The notes beneath the pieces are model-generated. The model did not search any database, was not told the origin of the DNA, and saw only the letters and a program-made list of their open reading frames with translations. A stretch of DNA of 64,000 nucleotides from Nocardioides sp. QY071 (GTDB taxonomy: Bacteria > Actinomycetota > Actinomycetes > Propionibacteriales > Nocardioidaceae), in NCBI RefSeq assembly GCF_029961765.1, contig NZ_CP124681.1, forward strand, positions 3,224,001-3,288,000, in the 5' to 3' direction. The first letter of the stretch is position 1; each line of letters begins with the position of its first letter. Positions 8,047-17,869 of this stretch are shown one piece after another. The translations under genes and the position numbers were made by a program.

Positions 8047-8427
8047 TCAGAAGGCGAGCGCCTGGGCACGGCGCTTGACCTCGGCGCCGCGGTTCTCCAG
8101 CAGCGCGTCGATCGGGCGGCCCGGGAGGTCGGCGTCGAGGAAGATCCAGGCGATGCACTCGCGGTCGTCGTACCCGTTGTCGTGCATCAGGGTGAGCAGG
8201 CCGGGCAGGCCCTTCACCGGCTCGCCGTCGACGAGGAACAGGGCGGGGATGCCCTGCTTGATACCGCGACCGGGCTCACCCGGCACCGCGGCGGCCAGCT
8301 GGTGCTCGCGCACCATGGTGCGCACCTTCGCGGGCGTGACGCCGATCTGCGCGGCCGCCTCGTCCCAGTCCAGCCACTCCTCGACAAGGGCGGAGAGGTC
8401 CTGCTCGGCCAGGGGCTTGTCGCTCAT
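8047..8427 (-). CDS. Rv2175c-family DNA-binding protein
   Basis: The 126-residue product has an N-terminal winged/HTH-like region (LDWDEAAAQIGVTPAKVRTMVREHQL) and the conserved Rv2175c C-terminal domain (GIPALFLVDGEPVKGLPGLLTLMHDNGYDD). In M. tuberculosis Rv2175c binds DNA and is a phosphorylation substrate of PknL, encoded next door; here too a PknL-type kinase is divergent, 136 bases away. ATG 8427 is preferred over ATG 8436 because GGAAG sits 9 bases upstream of the former and directly abuts the latter. The following two genes (ribonuclease, barstar) are packed behind it, which is not the mycobacterial order I recall. Confidence 0.9.
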   Translation of the reverse strand: MSDKPLAEQDLSALVEEWLDWDEAAAQIGVTPAKVRTMVREHQLAAAVPGEPGRGIKQGIPALFLVDGEPVKGLPGLLTLMHDNGYDDRECIAWIFLDADLPGRPIDALLENRGAEVKRRAQALAF

Positions 8428-8501
8428 GGAGGCCATCTTCCACGAAACAGGCGGCCAGGATCACACCGGCGTGGCCAGCCGGCGTGTGTGGTGCCGCGCC
8501 G

Positions 8502-8507
8502 TACGAT
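8502..8507 (+). promoter_or_regulatory. candidate -10 box (TACGAT) for the kinase gene
   Basis: TACGAT lies 56 bases upstream of GTG 8564. This gives a leader of about 50 bases that contains the AGGAGGG ribosome site at 8552-8558. No clear -35 is visible. Confidence 0.3.
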
Positions 8508-8563
8508 GACTGCTCCGGTCACTTCCCCGGCCGGTCCAGCAGAACATGCACAGGAGGGTCGCT

Positions 8564-10657
8564 GTGCACGAAGACCAGCGCGCTCGCGGCCACGCCGCGC
8601 GACCCGGCGACCCCGCACGCATCCAGGACCACCAGCACGGGCGCCTGCTCGACGGCCGCTACCGGATCGGCATCCGGATCGCCCGCGGTGGCATGGCCAG
8701 CGTCTACGAGGCCGTCGACACCCGGCTGGACCGCACCGTGGCCGTCAAGATCATGCACCCCGGCCTCGGCGACTCCACGACCCAGGACGACGACTCGTTC
8801 GCCCGCCGCTTCGTCAGCGAGGCCAAGGCGGCGGCGCGGATCTCGCACCCGAACGTCGTGGCCGTCTTCGACCAGGGGCGCGACGAGAGCGACGGGACCG
8901 TCTACCTCGTCATGGAGTACGTCCCGGGGCACACCCTGCGCGACACGGTGACCAAGGACGCCCCGATGTCACCCGAGCGGGCGCTGGCGCTGCTCGACCC
9001 GGTGCTCTCGGCCCTCGGGGCCGCCCATCGCGCGGGCCTGATCCACCGCGACGTGAAGCCCGAGAACGTCCTGATCGCCACGGATCCGAGTTCCGGGGCG
9101 AGCCGGATCAAGGTCGCCGACTTCGGCCTGGCCAAGGCGGTCAGCGCCGACACCCAGCACACCGCGACCAACGGCGTGCTGATCGGCACCGTCTCCTACC
9201 TCGCCCCCGAGCTGGTCGTCGAGCAGCGGGCCGACGCCCGCGCCGACGTGTACGCCGTCGGCGTGATCCTGTTCGAGCTGCTGACCGGCACCAAGCCCCA
9301 CACGGGCGAGACGCCGATCGCGGTGGCCTACCGCCACGTCCACGAGGACGTCCCGCTCCCGTCGAGCGTCGTACCCGGCATCCCCGACTACGTCGACGCG
9401 CTCACCGCACGGGCCACCACCCGCGACCCCAGCCTGCGCCCGGCGGACGCCACGGTGCTGCTGCACCACGTGCGCCGCGTCGTCCAGGCGCTGCACGACG
9501 GCCTGCGCTCCGACCCCGAGCTGGTCGCCGACCTGCTGCCCGCCGCCCGCGCGGGCGCTCCCGCCGAGGCGCCGGCCGGCGTCGACGGCGACACGACGCC
9601 GGAGCCGGTCAGCTCGCTGTGGGACGGCATGCCGGACCTGGTCACGCCCGACCACGAGCGCACCTCGGTCATCGTCGACCGGCCGCAGCCGGCCGTGCCG
9701 GTGCCCCCGAGGCCCCCGGCCCCGCCGAAGGCGGCCCGGCCCCCGCGCCAGCGCAAGCCCGGACGGGCCAAGCGGATCGCGATCGCGCTGGTGCTGGTCC
9801 TGCTCGCCGGTGCGCTCGGCGGCACCGGCTGGTGGGTCGGCTGGGGCCGCTACACGACGACCCCCGGCGTGATCGGGCTGGAGCAGGCCGCCGCGGCGGC
9901 GAAGCTCGACAAGGCCGGGCTCGGCGCCGAGGTCAAGGAGGTCTACTCCGAGAGCGTCGCCAAGGGCGTGGTCGTCTCGACCGACCCGCGCCCGGGAGCC
10001 AGGATCCTGCCCGACGGCGAGGTGACCCTGACCGTCTCGCGCGGCAAGGAGCGCTACGACGTCCCTGACCTCACCGGCAAGACCGTCGCCGAGGCGGAGG
10101 CGGCCCTCGCCGAGGTGAAGTTCGTCCCCGCCCAGCCGGTCGAGGAGTGGTCCGAGACCGTGGAGGCCGGCCGCGTGATCCGCTCCACCCCGGCGTTCGG
10201 GACGCCCGAGGCACAACGACTGCCCGTCGGCACCTCGGTCACCCTCGTCGTGTCCAAGGGCCGCAAGCCGCTCAAGGTCCGCAGCTTCGTCGGCAAGGAC
10301 GCCGACAAGGCGAAGCAGGTGCTGGGCAAGAAGGGACTCGACGTCCAGGTCGTTGACGAGAAGTACAGCGACGACGTCGCCGAGGGCCGCGTGATCAGCC
10401 AGACCCCCGAGACCGGCACCCTGTTCAAGGGCGACAAGGTCGAGCTGGTCGTCTCGAAGGGCCCGGAGCTGGTCCTGGTGCCTGCGGTGCGGCTCAAGTC
10501 GACCGACGACGCGATCGCCCTGCTCGAGGACCTCGGCCTCGTCGTGCGGGTCGAGCACGCCGACATCTACATCAACGGCTCCGTCGCGTGGAGCACGGCT
10601 CCCGGCGGCGGGACCAAGGTGCGCAAGGGCAGCACGGTCGTCCTCTATGTCGTCTGA
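8564..10657 (+). CDS. pknL: PknL-type Ser/Thr protein kinase with PASTA domains
   Basis: This receptor-like kinase has 697 residues. GTG 8564 was chosen for its AGGAGGG ribosome site 5 bases upstream; an ATG at 8546 has none. The kinase domain covers about 33-290: GGMASVYEA glycine loop, Lys62 (VAVKIM), HRDVKPEN with Asp163, DFG at 186-188 and GTVSYLAPE. A Pro-rich juxtamembrane region leads to one helix (about 405-425). Four extracellular PASTA repeats follow, each ending in a VTLTVSRG/VTLVVSKG-like strand. PASTA domains bind muropeptides or lipid II. The divergent Rv2175c gene encodes its likely substrate. The end overlaps the next gene by 11 bases. Confidence 0.95.
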   Translation: MHEDQRARGHAARPGDPARIQDHQHGRLLDGRYRIGIRIARGGMASVYEAVDTRLDRTVAVKIMHPGLGDSTTQDDDSFARRFVSEAKAAARISHPNVVAVFDQGRDESDGTVYLVMEYVPGHTLRDTVTKDAPMSPERALALLDPVLSALGAAHRAGLIHRDVKPENVLIATDPSSGASRIKVADFGLAKAVSADTQHTATNGVLIGTVSYLAPELVVEQRADARADVYAVGVILFELLTGTKPHTGETPIAVAYRHVHEDVPLPSSVVPGIPDYVDALTARATTRDPSLRPADATVLLHHVRRVVQALHDGLRSDPELVADLLPAARAGAPAEAPAGVDGDTTPEPVSSLWDGMPDLVTPDHERTSVIVDRPQPAVPVPPRPPAPPKAARPPRQRKPGRAKRIAIALVLVLLAGALGGTGWWVGWGRYTTTPGVIGLEQAAAAAKLDKAGLGAEVKEVYSESVAKGVVVSTDPRPGARILPDGEVTLTVSRGKERYDVPDLTGKTVAEAEAALAEVKFVPAQPVEEWSETVEAGRVIRSTPAFGTPEAQRLPVGTSVTLVVSKGRKPLKVRSFVGKDADKAKQVLGKKGLDVQVVDEKYSDDVAEGRVISQTPETGTLFKGDKVELVVSKGPELVLVPAVRLKSTDDAIALLEDLGLVVRVEHADIYINGSVAWSTAPGGGTKVRKGSTVVLYVV

Positions 10658-11576
10658 CCCCTCCGCGGTCAACGGCAGCACCTCTCGTCGTACCGCCCTC
10701 CTGGCGACGCTCGCCCTGCTCGCCATGACGGCGTGCTGGGGCTCGACCTTCTTCCTGATCAAGGACCTGCTCGAGCGGGTGCCGACCGTCGACTTCCTGG
10801 CCGTGCGCTTCCTGATCGCCGGGGGCGCCATGCTGCTCATCGCGCCGCGGGCGGTGGCACGGCTCCCGCCCGACGTACGCCGCCGGGCGCTCGTGCTCGG
10901 CGCTCTCTACGGCGTCGGCCAGATCCTGCAGACCGCGGGACTCGCGCACACGCCGGCCAGCGTGTCCGGCTTCATCACGGGCCTGTACGTCGTCGCGACG
11001 CCGCTGTTCGCCGCCGTGGTGCTGAAGTCCCGGATCACCCCGGCCACCTGGGGCGCGGTCGTGCTCGCCACCACCGGGCTCGGCGTGCTCACGCTCGACG
11101 GCTTCTCGATCGGGTACGGCGAGGCGATCACCCTGGTCGCCGCCCTGCTGTACGCCGCGCACATCGTCGCCCTCGGCGCCTGGTCCCGCCCGGCCGACGC
11201 GCTGGGCATGTCGATCCTGCAGATCCTGGTCATCGCCGCGATCTGCCTGGTCGCGGCGCTGGTCTCCGGCGAGCCGGGCATCGTGCTGCCCGAGCGCGGA
11301 ACCGACTGGCTGAACCTGGTCTACATGGCGCTGTTCGCCGGCGCCGCGGCGCTGCTCGCGCAGACCTGGGCGCAGGCCCACCTGCCGGCGACGCGCAGCG
11401 CGATCATCATGAGCATGGAGCCGGTGTTCGCTGCGTTCTTCGCCGTGCTGCTCGGCGGCGAGTCGCTGACCGTGCGGATGCTCGGCGGCGGCCTGCTGGT
11501 GCTCGCCGCGATGCTCGTCGTCGAACTGGTCCCCCGCCGCCACGTCGAGGGCGAGGTCACCCACCTCGCGGTGTGA
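10647..11576 (+). CDS. EamA/DMT-family transporter
   Basis: The 309-residue membrane protein has about ten hydrophobic segments arranged as two EamA repeats. The first starts LLAMTACWGSTFFLIKDLL with the typical AxxWGS motif; the second starts near VAALLYAAHIVALGAWS. It ends with a charged tail (VPRRHVEGEVTHLAV). Members export metabolites or amino acids or take up sugars; the substrate is unknown. Its ATG lies inside the last codons of the kinase gene (11-base overlap), so it is translated from the same mRNA and may be coupled to it. Confidence 0.88.
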   Translation: MSSDPSAVNGSTSRRTALLATLALLAMTACWGSTFFLIKDLLERVPTVDFLAVRFLIAGGAMLLIAPRAVARLPPDVRRRALVLGALYGVGQILQTAGLAHTPASVSGFITGLYVVATPLFAAVVLKSRITPATWGAVVLATTGLGVLTLDGFSIGYGEAITLVAALLYAAHIVALGAWSRPADALGMSILQILVIAAICLVAALVSGEPGIVLPERGTDWLNLVYMALFAGAAALLAQTWAQAHLPATRSAIIMSMEPVFAAFFAVLLGGESLTVRMLGGGLLVLAAMLVVELVPRRHVEGEVTHLAV

Positions 11577-11652
11577 GCGGACGAGGGGGTGGTCAAGCCG
11601 GCCGGGCAGGCGCACCATGGGCAGTGGGGGAACCCAACCCACGGGAGTCACC

Positions 11653-12135
11653 ATGGCCGGTCACATCATCCACGTGCACAGCACCATCCCCGCCCCGCCG
11701 GCGCAGGTGTGGGACGTCATCACCGACGTCGCCCACGCCCCCGACGTGCTGCGCAGCGTCAGCGAGAGCGAGGTGCTCACCGAGGGCGGGTACGACGTCG
11801 GCACCACCTGGCGCGAGCGCCGGACCCTGTTCGGCCACCACGGACCCGAGCAGATCCAGGTCGTCGAGTCCGAGCCGGAGCGCCGTACCGTCGTCGAGGC
11901 GGAGGTCGGCAACGACATCATCCGCACCGCCTACCGCCTCACCCCGTCCGGGCCGGAGGCGACCGGCACCAGGCTGGCGATGACCACGACGGTCGAGATG
12001 AGCCACCGCTCGGCGCTCTCGCGGGCGATGTGGGCGATGTTCGGCGGCTTCAGCTACGACCGCACCCGCAAGGTGCTCGAGCACGACCTGGAGGACATCG
12101 AGGCGGAGGCCTGCCGACGCGCGCTCGCGGGCTGA
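11653..12135 (+). CDS. SRPBCC (START-like) family protein
   Basis: The 160-residue protein has the SRPBCC layout: an opening strand (HIIHVHSTIPAPPAQVWDVITD), a DVGTTWRERRTLFG strand pair, LTPSGPEATGTRLAMTTTVE and a long amphipathic C-terminal helix (RTRKVLEHDLEDIEAEACRR). Members bind hydrophobic ligands or act as cyclases and co-chaperones. ATG 11653 has GGGAG upstream; an in-frame GTG at 11617 lacks one. A strong inverted-repeat element begins at the last base of the stop codon. Confidence 0.8.
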   Translation: MAGHIIHVHSTIPAPPAQVWDVITDVAHAPDVLRSVSESEVLTEGGYDVGTTWRERRTLFGHHGPEQIQVVESEPERRTVVEAEVGNDIIRTAYRLTPSGPEATGTRLAMTTTVEMSHRSALSRAMWAMFGGFSYDRTRKVLEHDLEDIEAEACRRALAG

Positions 12136-12190
12136 GCCTGGATCCACCGGTGGGTGGCGCGTAGTAGCCAGCCACCGGTGGATCCAGGCT
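12135..12190. repeat. inverted-repeat element, short copy (19-bp perfect arms)
   Basis: The arms 12135-12153 (AGCCTGGATCCACCGGTGG) and 12172-12190 are perfect reverse complements around an 18-base loop that contains GCGTAGTAG. It starts at the last base of the SRPBCC stop codon and could terminate that transcript. Its tips (AGCCTGGATCC ... GGATCCAGGCT) and the internal CGCGTAGTAG recur in the longer element at 26354-26514, so this is a member of a dispersed repeat family rather than a simple terminator. Confidence 0.85.
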
Positions 12191-12254
12191 GAGTGCACAC
12201 CTGATGACCGGTTCTGACACCTCACCAGTTCGTCGGGGTACGGTGAGCCCCGCG

Positions 12255-13283
12255 ATGACCACCCCGACGCACTGCACCAGCTGCGGGCACGAGCTCGGGG
12301 TCGGCCGGTTCTGCACGAACTGCGGACAGCCCGTTCCCGGCCGGCACCCGGAGGCGGCGCCCGCCACGAGCGCGCCCGTCGTACCCCCGCCGACCGGCCA
12401 GCTGCCGCCCGCGGCCCGCTATCCGCTGTACGCCGACGCCCCGACCGCGCCCCCCGGACCGTCCGGTCCGCCCCCGGCGGCGCCGCCGGCCGCGGTGACC
12501 CAGGTGGCCGTGCCGGCGCCTCCGTCCGTCCCGTCGGCGCAGGGACCGGCGCCCCGCGAGCGCTCGGGCACGCCGTGGCTGCCCTGGCTGCTCGGCGTCG
12601 TGGTCCTCGCGCTGGTCGCCGGGATCGGCGCCTACCTGCTGGTCAGCGCCGGTGGTGACGGTGACGGCGACGCCACGGACGGGTCGGGCCAGGAGCAGCG
12701 CACCGACGACGCCGACCCGACCACGCCGCAGAGCCCCGACGGATCCGACGAGCCGCTGCCCGACAGCACGGGCACGGGCGGGCCGGTCGAGCCGCCGGCG
12801 ACGGCCGACCTGCGCGACCTGACCGGGACCGCGAAGGCCGAGGTCCCCGCCACCGCGCCCGCCTCACGCGACCGGCAGAACCGCCCGGTCACCTACGACG
12901 CCGGCAACATGCTCGACGGCAAGCCCCGCACGGCCTGGCGGATGCCCGGCGACGGGACGGGCGCGACGCTCGTCTTCGACCTCGGCAAGGAGATCGTGCT
13001 CACCGAGGTGGGCCTGGTCAACGGCTACGCCAAGGTCGACGGCGGCGACAACTGGTACCGCGGCAACCGGCGGATCCGCGCCGTGCAGTGGGAGTTCGAC
13101 GACGGCACCCGGATCACCCAGGAGCTCGGCGACCGGCAGAGCGTGCAGCTGCAGCCGGTCGGACCGGTGGCGACCACGAGGGTGGTGCTCCACCTCGTCG
13201 AGGTGAGCGCGCCCGGCAAGGGCCCGAACGGCCGCGACTTCACCGCGATCAGCGACGTCCGCTTCCGCGGCGCTCCCGCGTAA
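12255..13283 (+). CDS. zinc-ribbon membrane protein with C-terminal discoidin/NADase-type glycan-binding domain
   Basis: The protein has 342 residues from ATG 12255 (a GTG at 12243 is an alternative). It starts with a zinc ribbon, CTSCGHE ... FCTNCGQP (two CxxC knuckles). A Pro/Ala-rich cytoplasmic region follows, then one membrane helix near residues 115-137 and an acidic Ser/Thr/Asp linker. The C-terminal ~140-residue beta-sandwich (NMLDGKPRTAWRMPGDGTG, TEVGLVNGYAK, FTAISDVRFRG) resembles coagulation-factor 5/8 or NADase-type glycan-binding domains. It probably senses or binds an envelope glycan with its outside domain. A TACGGT -10 candidate ends 11 bases before the ATG. Confidence 0.8.
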   Translation: MTTPTHCTSCGHELGVGRFCTNCGQPVPGRHPEAAPATSAPVVPPPTGQLPPAARYPLYADAPTAPPGPSGPPPAAPPAAVTQVAVPAPPSVPSAQGPAPRERSGTPWLPWLLGVVVLALVAGIGAYLLVSAGGDGDGDATDGSGQEQRTDDADPTTPQSPDGSDEPLPDSTGTGGPVEPPATADLRDLTGTAKAEVPATAPASRDRQNRPVTYDAGNMLDGKPRTAWRMPGDGTGATLVFDLGKEIVLTEVGLVNGYAKVDGGDNWYRGNRRIRAVQWEFDDGTRITQELGDRQSVQLQPVGPVATTRVVLHLVEVSAPGKGPNGRDFTAISDVRFRGAPA

Positions 13284-13309
13284 CGTCCGTCCTCGCCCGA
13301 GGCCTCGGA

Positions 13310-14307
<998 letters not shown>

Positions 14308-14311
<4 letters not shown>

Positions 14312-15642
14312 GAGCGCAGCATGCCCGCGACCTGGAAGGCCAGCTCCAGCGACTGCACCCGGTTGAGGCGCGGGTCGACGACCGACTCGTAGCGGTGGGC
14401 CAGGCCCTGCTCGTCGAGCTCCTCGCCGCCGCCGACGATCTCGGTGACGTCGTCGCCGGTGTTCTCGACGAGGATGCCGGCCGGGACCGTACCGAGCGCG
14501 CGGTGCACGTCGAAGAAGCCCTGCACCTCGTCGAGGACGTCCTCGAAGCGGCGGGTCTTGTAGCCGTTGGACGCCTCGAAGGTGTTGCCGTGCATGGCGT
14601 CGCACACCCAGGCCACGTCGACGCCCTCGGCGGTGACCTTCTCGACCAGCGCCGGCAGGCCGTCGCGGATCTTGCCCGCGCCGAAGCGGGTGATGAAGGT
14701 CAGCCGGCCCGGCTCGTTGGTCGGGTTGAGCTTCGCGGCGAGGGCGAGCGCGTCGTCGGCGGTCGCCGTCGGGCCGAGCTTGCAGCCGATCGGGTTGCTG
14801 ATGTGGCGGAAGTACTCGACATGCGCACCCTCGAGCTGGCGGGTGCGCTCGCCGATCCACACCATGTGGCCCGAGACGTTGTAGGGCTTCTCGGTGCGCG
14901 AGTCGATGCGGGTCATGGCGTGCTCGTACTCGAGCAGGAGCGCCTCGTGGGAGGAGTAGAAGTCGACCCGGTGGAACTCCTCCGGGTCGGCGCCGATCGC
15001 CTTCATGAAGGTCAGCGCACGGTCGATCTCGGCGGCCATCGCCTCGTAGTGCTGGCCCACGGGGCTGTTGCGGACGAACTCGGAGTTCCAGGTGTGCACC
15101 TGGCGCAGGTCGGCGTAGCCACCCGTCGTGAAGGCGCGCACGAGGTTCAGCGTGGACGCCGACGCGTGGTAGACGTCGAGCAGGCGCTGCGGGTCGGGAC
15201 GGCGCGACTCGGGGGTGAACTCGAAGCCGTTGACCGCGTCGCCGCGGTAGGCCGGCAGGGTGACCTCGCCACGGGTCTCGGTGTCCGACGAGCGAGGCTT
15301 GGCGTACTGGCCCGCGAGGCGCCCGACCTTGACGACCGGCACCGACGCGGCGTAGGTCAGCACGACAGCCATCTGCAGCAGCACCCGCAGCTTGTTGCGG
15401 GTGTTGTCGGCGGTGGCGTCGACGAAGGTCTCGGCGCAGTCGCCGCCCTGGAGCAGGAAGGCCTCGCCGCGGCTGGCCGCCGCGATCTTGGCCTTCAGCT
15501 CGTCGCACTCGCCCGCAAACACCAGCGGGGGCAGCGTGCGCAGTCGCTCGACGGTCGCGGCCAGGGCCGCGGGGTCGTCGTACGACGGCTGCTGCTTCGC
15601 TCCGATGGCGTGCAACTGCTCGAGGGACGGAAGGCTGCTCAC
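14308..15642 (-). CDS. aroG: class II 3-deoxy-7-phosphoheptulonate (DAHP) synthase
   Basis: The enzyme makes DAHP from PEP and erythrose 4-phosphate, the first step of the shikimate pathway. The 444-residue sequence is the plant-like type II form: LQGGDCAETF with the metal-binding Cys, VGRLAGQYAKPRS, HWNSE-like VHTWNSEF, SNPIGCKLGPT, VCDAMHGNTF and GILVENTGDDVTE. It lacks part of the N-terminal extension of the M. tuberculosis enzyme (462 residues). GTG 15642 is the only good in-frame start; its GGGAG lies immediately upstream, which is unusually close. It is upstream of and overlaps the threonine aldolase gene. Confidence 0.96.
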
Positions 15643-15662
15643 CTCCCAATCGTACCCACCGC

Positions 15663-17117
15663 TCAGTCGTCGGTCGGATCGACGTCCATGTGCTCGATGT
15701 CGGCGAAGTGACCGCCCTCGGGCTTGTAGAAGAGCCGGGTCAGCAACCAGAGCACGACACCGAGGCCGAGCAGGCCCGCGGCGATCTTGTACTGGATCAT
15801 GTCGGCCTCCAGCCGGGCCCACGGTCCGAGCAGGTAGGCGCACAGGATCGCACCCAGGACGGGCACCACCGTCGGCGCCCGGAATGCGTGCGGCCGACGG
15901 GGCTCGCGACGCAGGACCAGGCAGGCGATGTTGACGATGGTGAAGACCGCGAGGAGCAGCAGCGCGGTCGTACCGGACAGCGAGCCGACGATGGTGCTCT
16001 CGGAGCCGAGCCGGACGTAGGTGATCAGGCCGAGGGCGAGCAGGGTGGTGAAGCCGATGGCGACGTACGGCGAGCGGCGGCCCGGCAGGACCTTGCCGAG
16101 CACCGGCGGCAGCACGTGCTGCTGGGCCATGCCGTAGATCAGCCGGCTGGCCATCAGCATGTTGATCAGCGCGGTGTTGGCCACCGCGAACACCGTCATG
16201 AACGGGAAGAAGTCGTCGATCGGCAGGTCCGGGGCACCGAGCTTGACGACGTCGATGAGGATGCCCGCCTCGGCGTTGGTCGGCGCACCGATCTTGTCGG
16301 TGGGGATCACCGCCACGACGGAGACCGCGACGAGCATGTAGATGACGACCGCGATGCCGAGGCCGGTGAGCATCATCCGCGGGAAGATCCGCTCCGGGTC
16401 CTTGGTCTCCTCGACCATGTTGACCGAGTCCTCGAAGCCGACCATCGAGAAGAACGCGATCGCGGTCGCGACCGTGACGGCCATGAAAAGGCCCTTGTCG
16501 TCCGGGCTCTCGAAGACGGTGATCCGGTCGAGGTTGCCGTCACCCTTGCCGATCACGTAGATGCCGATGCCGATCACGATCGCCAGGGCCGACATCTCGA
16601 CGAGGGTGAGCACGACGTTGAACTTCACGCTCTCGCCCACGCCGCGCAGGTTGATCAGCGCGAGCAGCACCATGAACGCCAGCGCCACCGTCAGCACCAG
16701 CCCGTTGCCCGGTGCGTCGTTGCCGAGCCCGATCAGCAGGTTGGAGGCCAGCAGGCCCGAGGACGTCGAGGCGCTGGTGATCCCGGAGCAGACCACGGTG
16801 AAGGCCACCAGGAAGGTGACGAAGTGGATGCCGAACGCCTTGTGGGCGTAGAGCGCGGCGCCCGCCGCCTGCGGGTACTTCGTGACCAGCTCGAGGTAGG
16901 AGAAGGCGGTCAGCGTCGCGATCGCGAACGCCACCAGGAACGGCAGCCAGGCGATCCCGCCGACCTGTCCGGCAAGGCGCCCGGTGACGGCGTACACGCC
17001 CGCACCGAGGATGTCGCCGACGATGAACAGCAGCAGCAGGCCGGGGCCGAGGACCCGCTTCAGCTCCGGTTGTCCCTGCTGTCCTGGCGTCGCGGCGCCG
17101 GTGGTCTGCGTCGTCAT
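15663..17117 (-). CDS. APC-superfamily amino acid permease
   Basis: The 484-residue protein has 12 predicted membrane helices. Helix 1 carries the APC motif (FIVGDILGAGVYAVTGRLAG) and helix 6 the conserved IAFFSMVGFEDSVNMVEETKDP region. It ends in a soluble acidic tail (MDVDPTDD). Such transporters import cationic or neutral amino acids by proton symport. ATG 17117 has GGGAAGGGA upstream. It lies 20 bases past the DAHP synthase start on the same strand and may be transcribed ahead of it. The substrate is not predictable. Confidence 0.9.
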   Translation of the reverse strand: MTTQTTGAATPGQQGQPELKRVLGPGLLLLFIVGDILGAGVYAVTGRLAGQVGGIAWLPFLVAFAIATLTAFSYLELVTKYPQAAGAALYAHKAFGIHFVTFLVAFTVVCSGITSASTSSGLLASNLLIGLGNDAPGNGLVLTVALAFMVLLALINLRGVGESVKFNVVLTLVEMSALAIVIGIGIYVIGKGDGNLDRITVFESPDDKGLFMAVTVATAIAFFSMVGFEDSVNMVEETKDPERIFPRMMLTGLGIAVVIYMLVAVSVVAVIPTDKIGAPTNAEAGILIDVVKLGAPDLPIDDFFPFMTVFAVANTALINMLMASRLIYGMAQQHVLPPVLGKVLPGRRSPYVAIGFTTLLALGLITYVRLGSESTIVGSLSGTTALLLLAVFTIVNIACLVLRREPRRPHAFRAPTVVPVLGAILCAYLLGPWARLEADMIQYKIAAGLLGLGVVLWLLTRLFYKPEGGHFADIEHMDVDPTDD

Positions 17118-17156
17118 GGGTGCCGTCCCTTCCCGAGGTTGGAGGTACTCCGTAGC

Positions 17157-17789
17157 TCACCTTCGCGCAGGCCGTGGAGGAACGGAAGCATTTGCCGGCT
17201 CCTGCGGCATGTCGGCGGCCGGTGGGACGGCGACGCCGAGCGCCTCGAGCAGGCCCAGGAACGCCCGGGCGAAGGGGTTGTCGGCCGTCCCGGCCGCCAC
17301 GGCGGACCAGTCGACCTGCTCACGGACCGCCCGCGCGACGGGAAGCACCGCCGTGAAGTCGCATGCGTGCTCCTCCAGGGACCCGAGCTTGTCGGTCATC
17401 AACACGGTCGCGGACTGCACCGGCATCCGCACGGACTCGACCTCGATCTCGTCGGCGTCGGCGAAGCGGGAGCGCTCGATCGGCTCGTTGCGCACCCGGA
17501 AGATCACGTCGACCATCGCCTCCTCGACGAACACCTTGAACAGCCAGTCCTCCGGCGGCTGCACGACCTCCAGCCCGCTCTCGGCCAGCGCGTCCTCGAC
17601 GCGGGCGGCGTCCTCCTCGGCGATCATGAAGTCCACGTCGTGCTCGGGCTCCGGGCCTCCCCGGGCCCACAGGCCGTAGCTGCCGGCGAGCGCGAACGGC
17701 ACGCCGGTCTCCTTCAGCAGCACCGCCACGAGCTTCAGCGCCTCCCGCAGCTGCCCGGAGCGACCGACACCCTCCGCTGCCTCGACCAC
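17157..17789 (-). CDS. nucleotidyltransferase-fold protein
   Basis: The 210-residue protein contains the pol-beta nucleotidyltransferase signature in the order G-S-(x)n-D-x-D: LAGSYGLWARGGPEPEHDVDFMI, with the DVD pair near residue 52. A further Asp appears in MVDVIFRV. The rest is helical. The fold is shared by aminoglycoside nucleotidyltransferases and by MNT/AbiEii-type toxins; no HEPN or antitoxin partner lies beside it. GTG 17789 has GAGGTGA upstream. It is divergent from an EEP-family gene across an 80-base region with an iterated palindrome. Confidence 0.75.
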   Translation of the reverse strand: MVEAAEGVGRSGQLREALKLVAVLLKETGVPFALAGSYGLWARGGPEPEHDVDFMIAEEDAARVEDALAESGLEVVQPPEDWLFKVFVEEAMVDVIFRVRNEPIERSRFADADEIEVESVRMPVQSATVLMTDKLGSLEEHACDFTAVLPVARAVREQVDWSAVAAGTADNPFARAFLGLLEALGVAVPPAADMPQEPANASVPPRPARR

Positions 17790-17820
17790 CCGTCATCACC
17801 TCGCGCATCTCCGGGGAGCA

Positions 17821-17863
17821 CGAGGTACCCGGCCGGGTACGGCGCAGTCGGGCGGGTACCTCG
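17821..17863. promoter_or_regulatory. iterated palindromic operator in a divergent intergenic region
   Basis: GTACCCGGCCGGGTAC (17825-17840) is a perfect 16-base palindrome. CGAGGTACCCG (17821-17831) also forms a perfect 11-base inverted repeat with 17853-17863. Together they give three GGGTAC-type half-sites inside the region between the nucleotidyltransferase (17789, leftward) and the EEP-family gene (17870, rightward). The layout fits a dimeric repressor binding twice; the regulator is unknown. Confidence 0.5.
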
Positions 17864-17869
17864 GGCGGG

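Noticed and set aside
8969..10840. Long open frame antisense to the kinase gene
   Set aside because: High-GC sequence gives long antisense frames; the product is low-complexity Arg/Gly/Asp-rich and the kinase motifs on the plus strand are complete.
17157..17789. MNT/HEPN toxin-antitoxin module
   Set aside because: The nucleotidyltransferase fold is present but no HEPN or small antitoxin gene is adjacent; the HEPN gene at 1-303 is 17 kb away.
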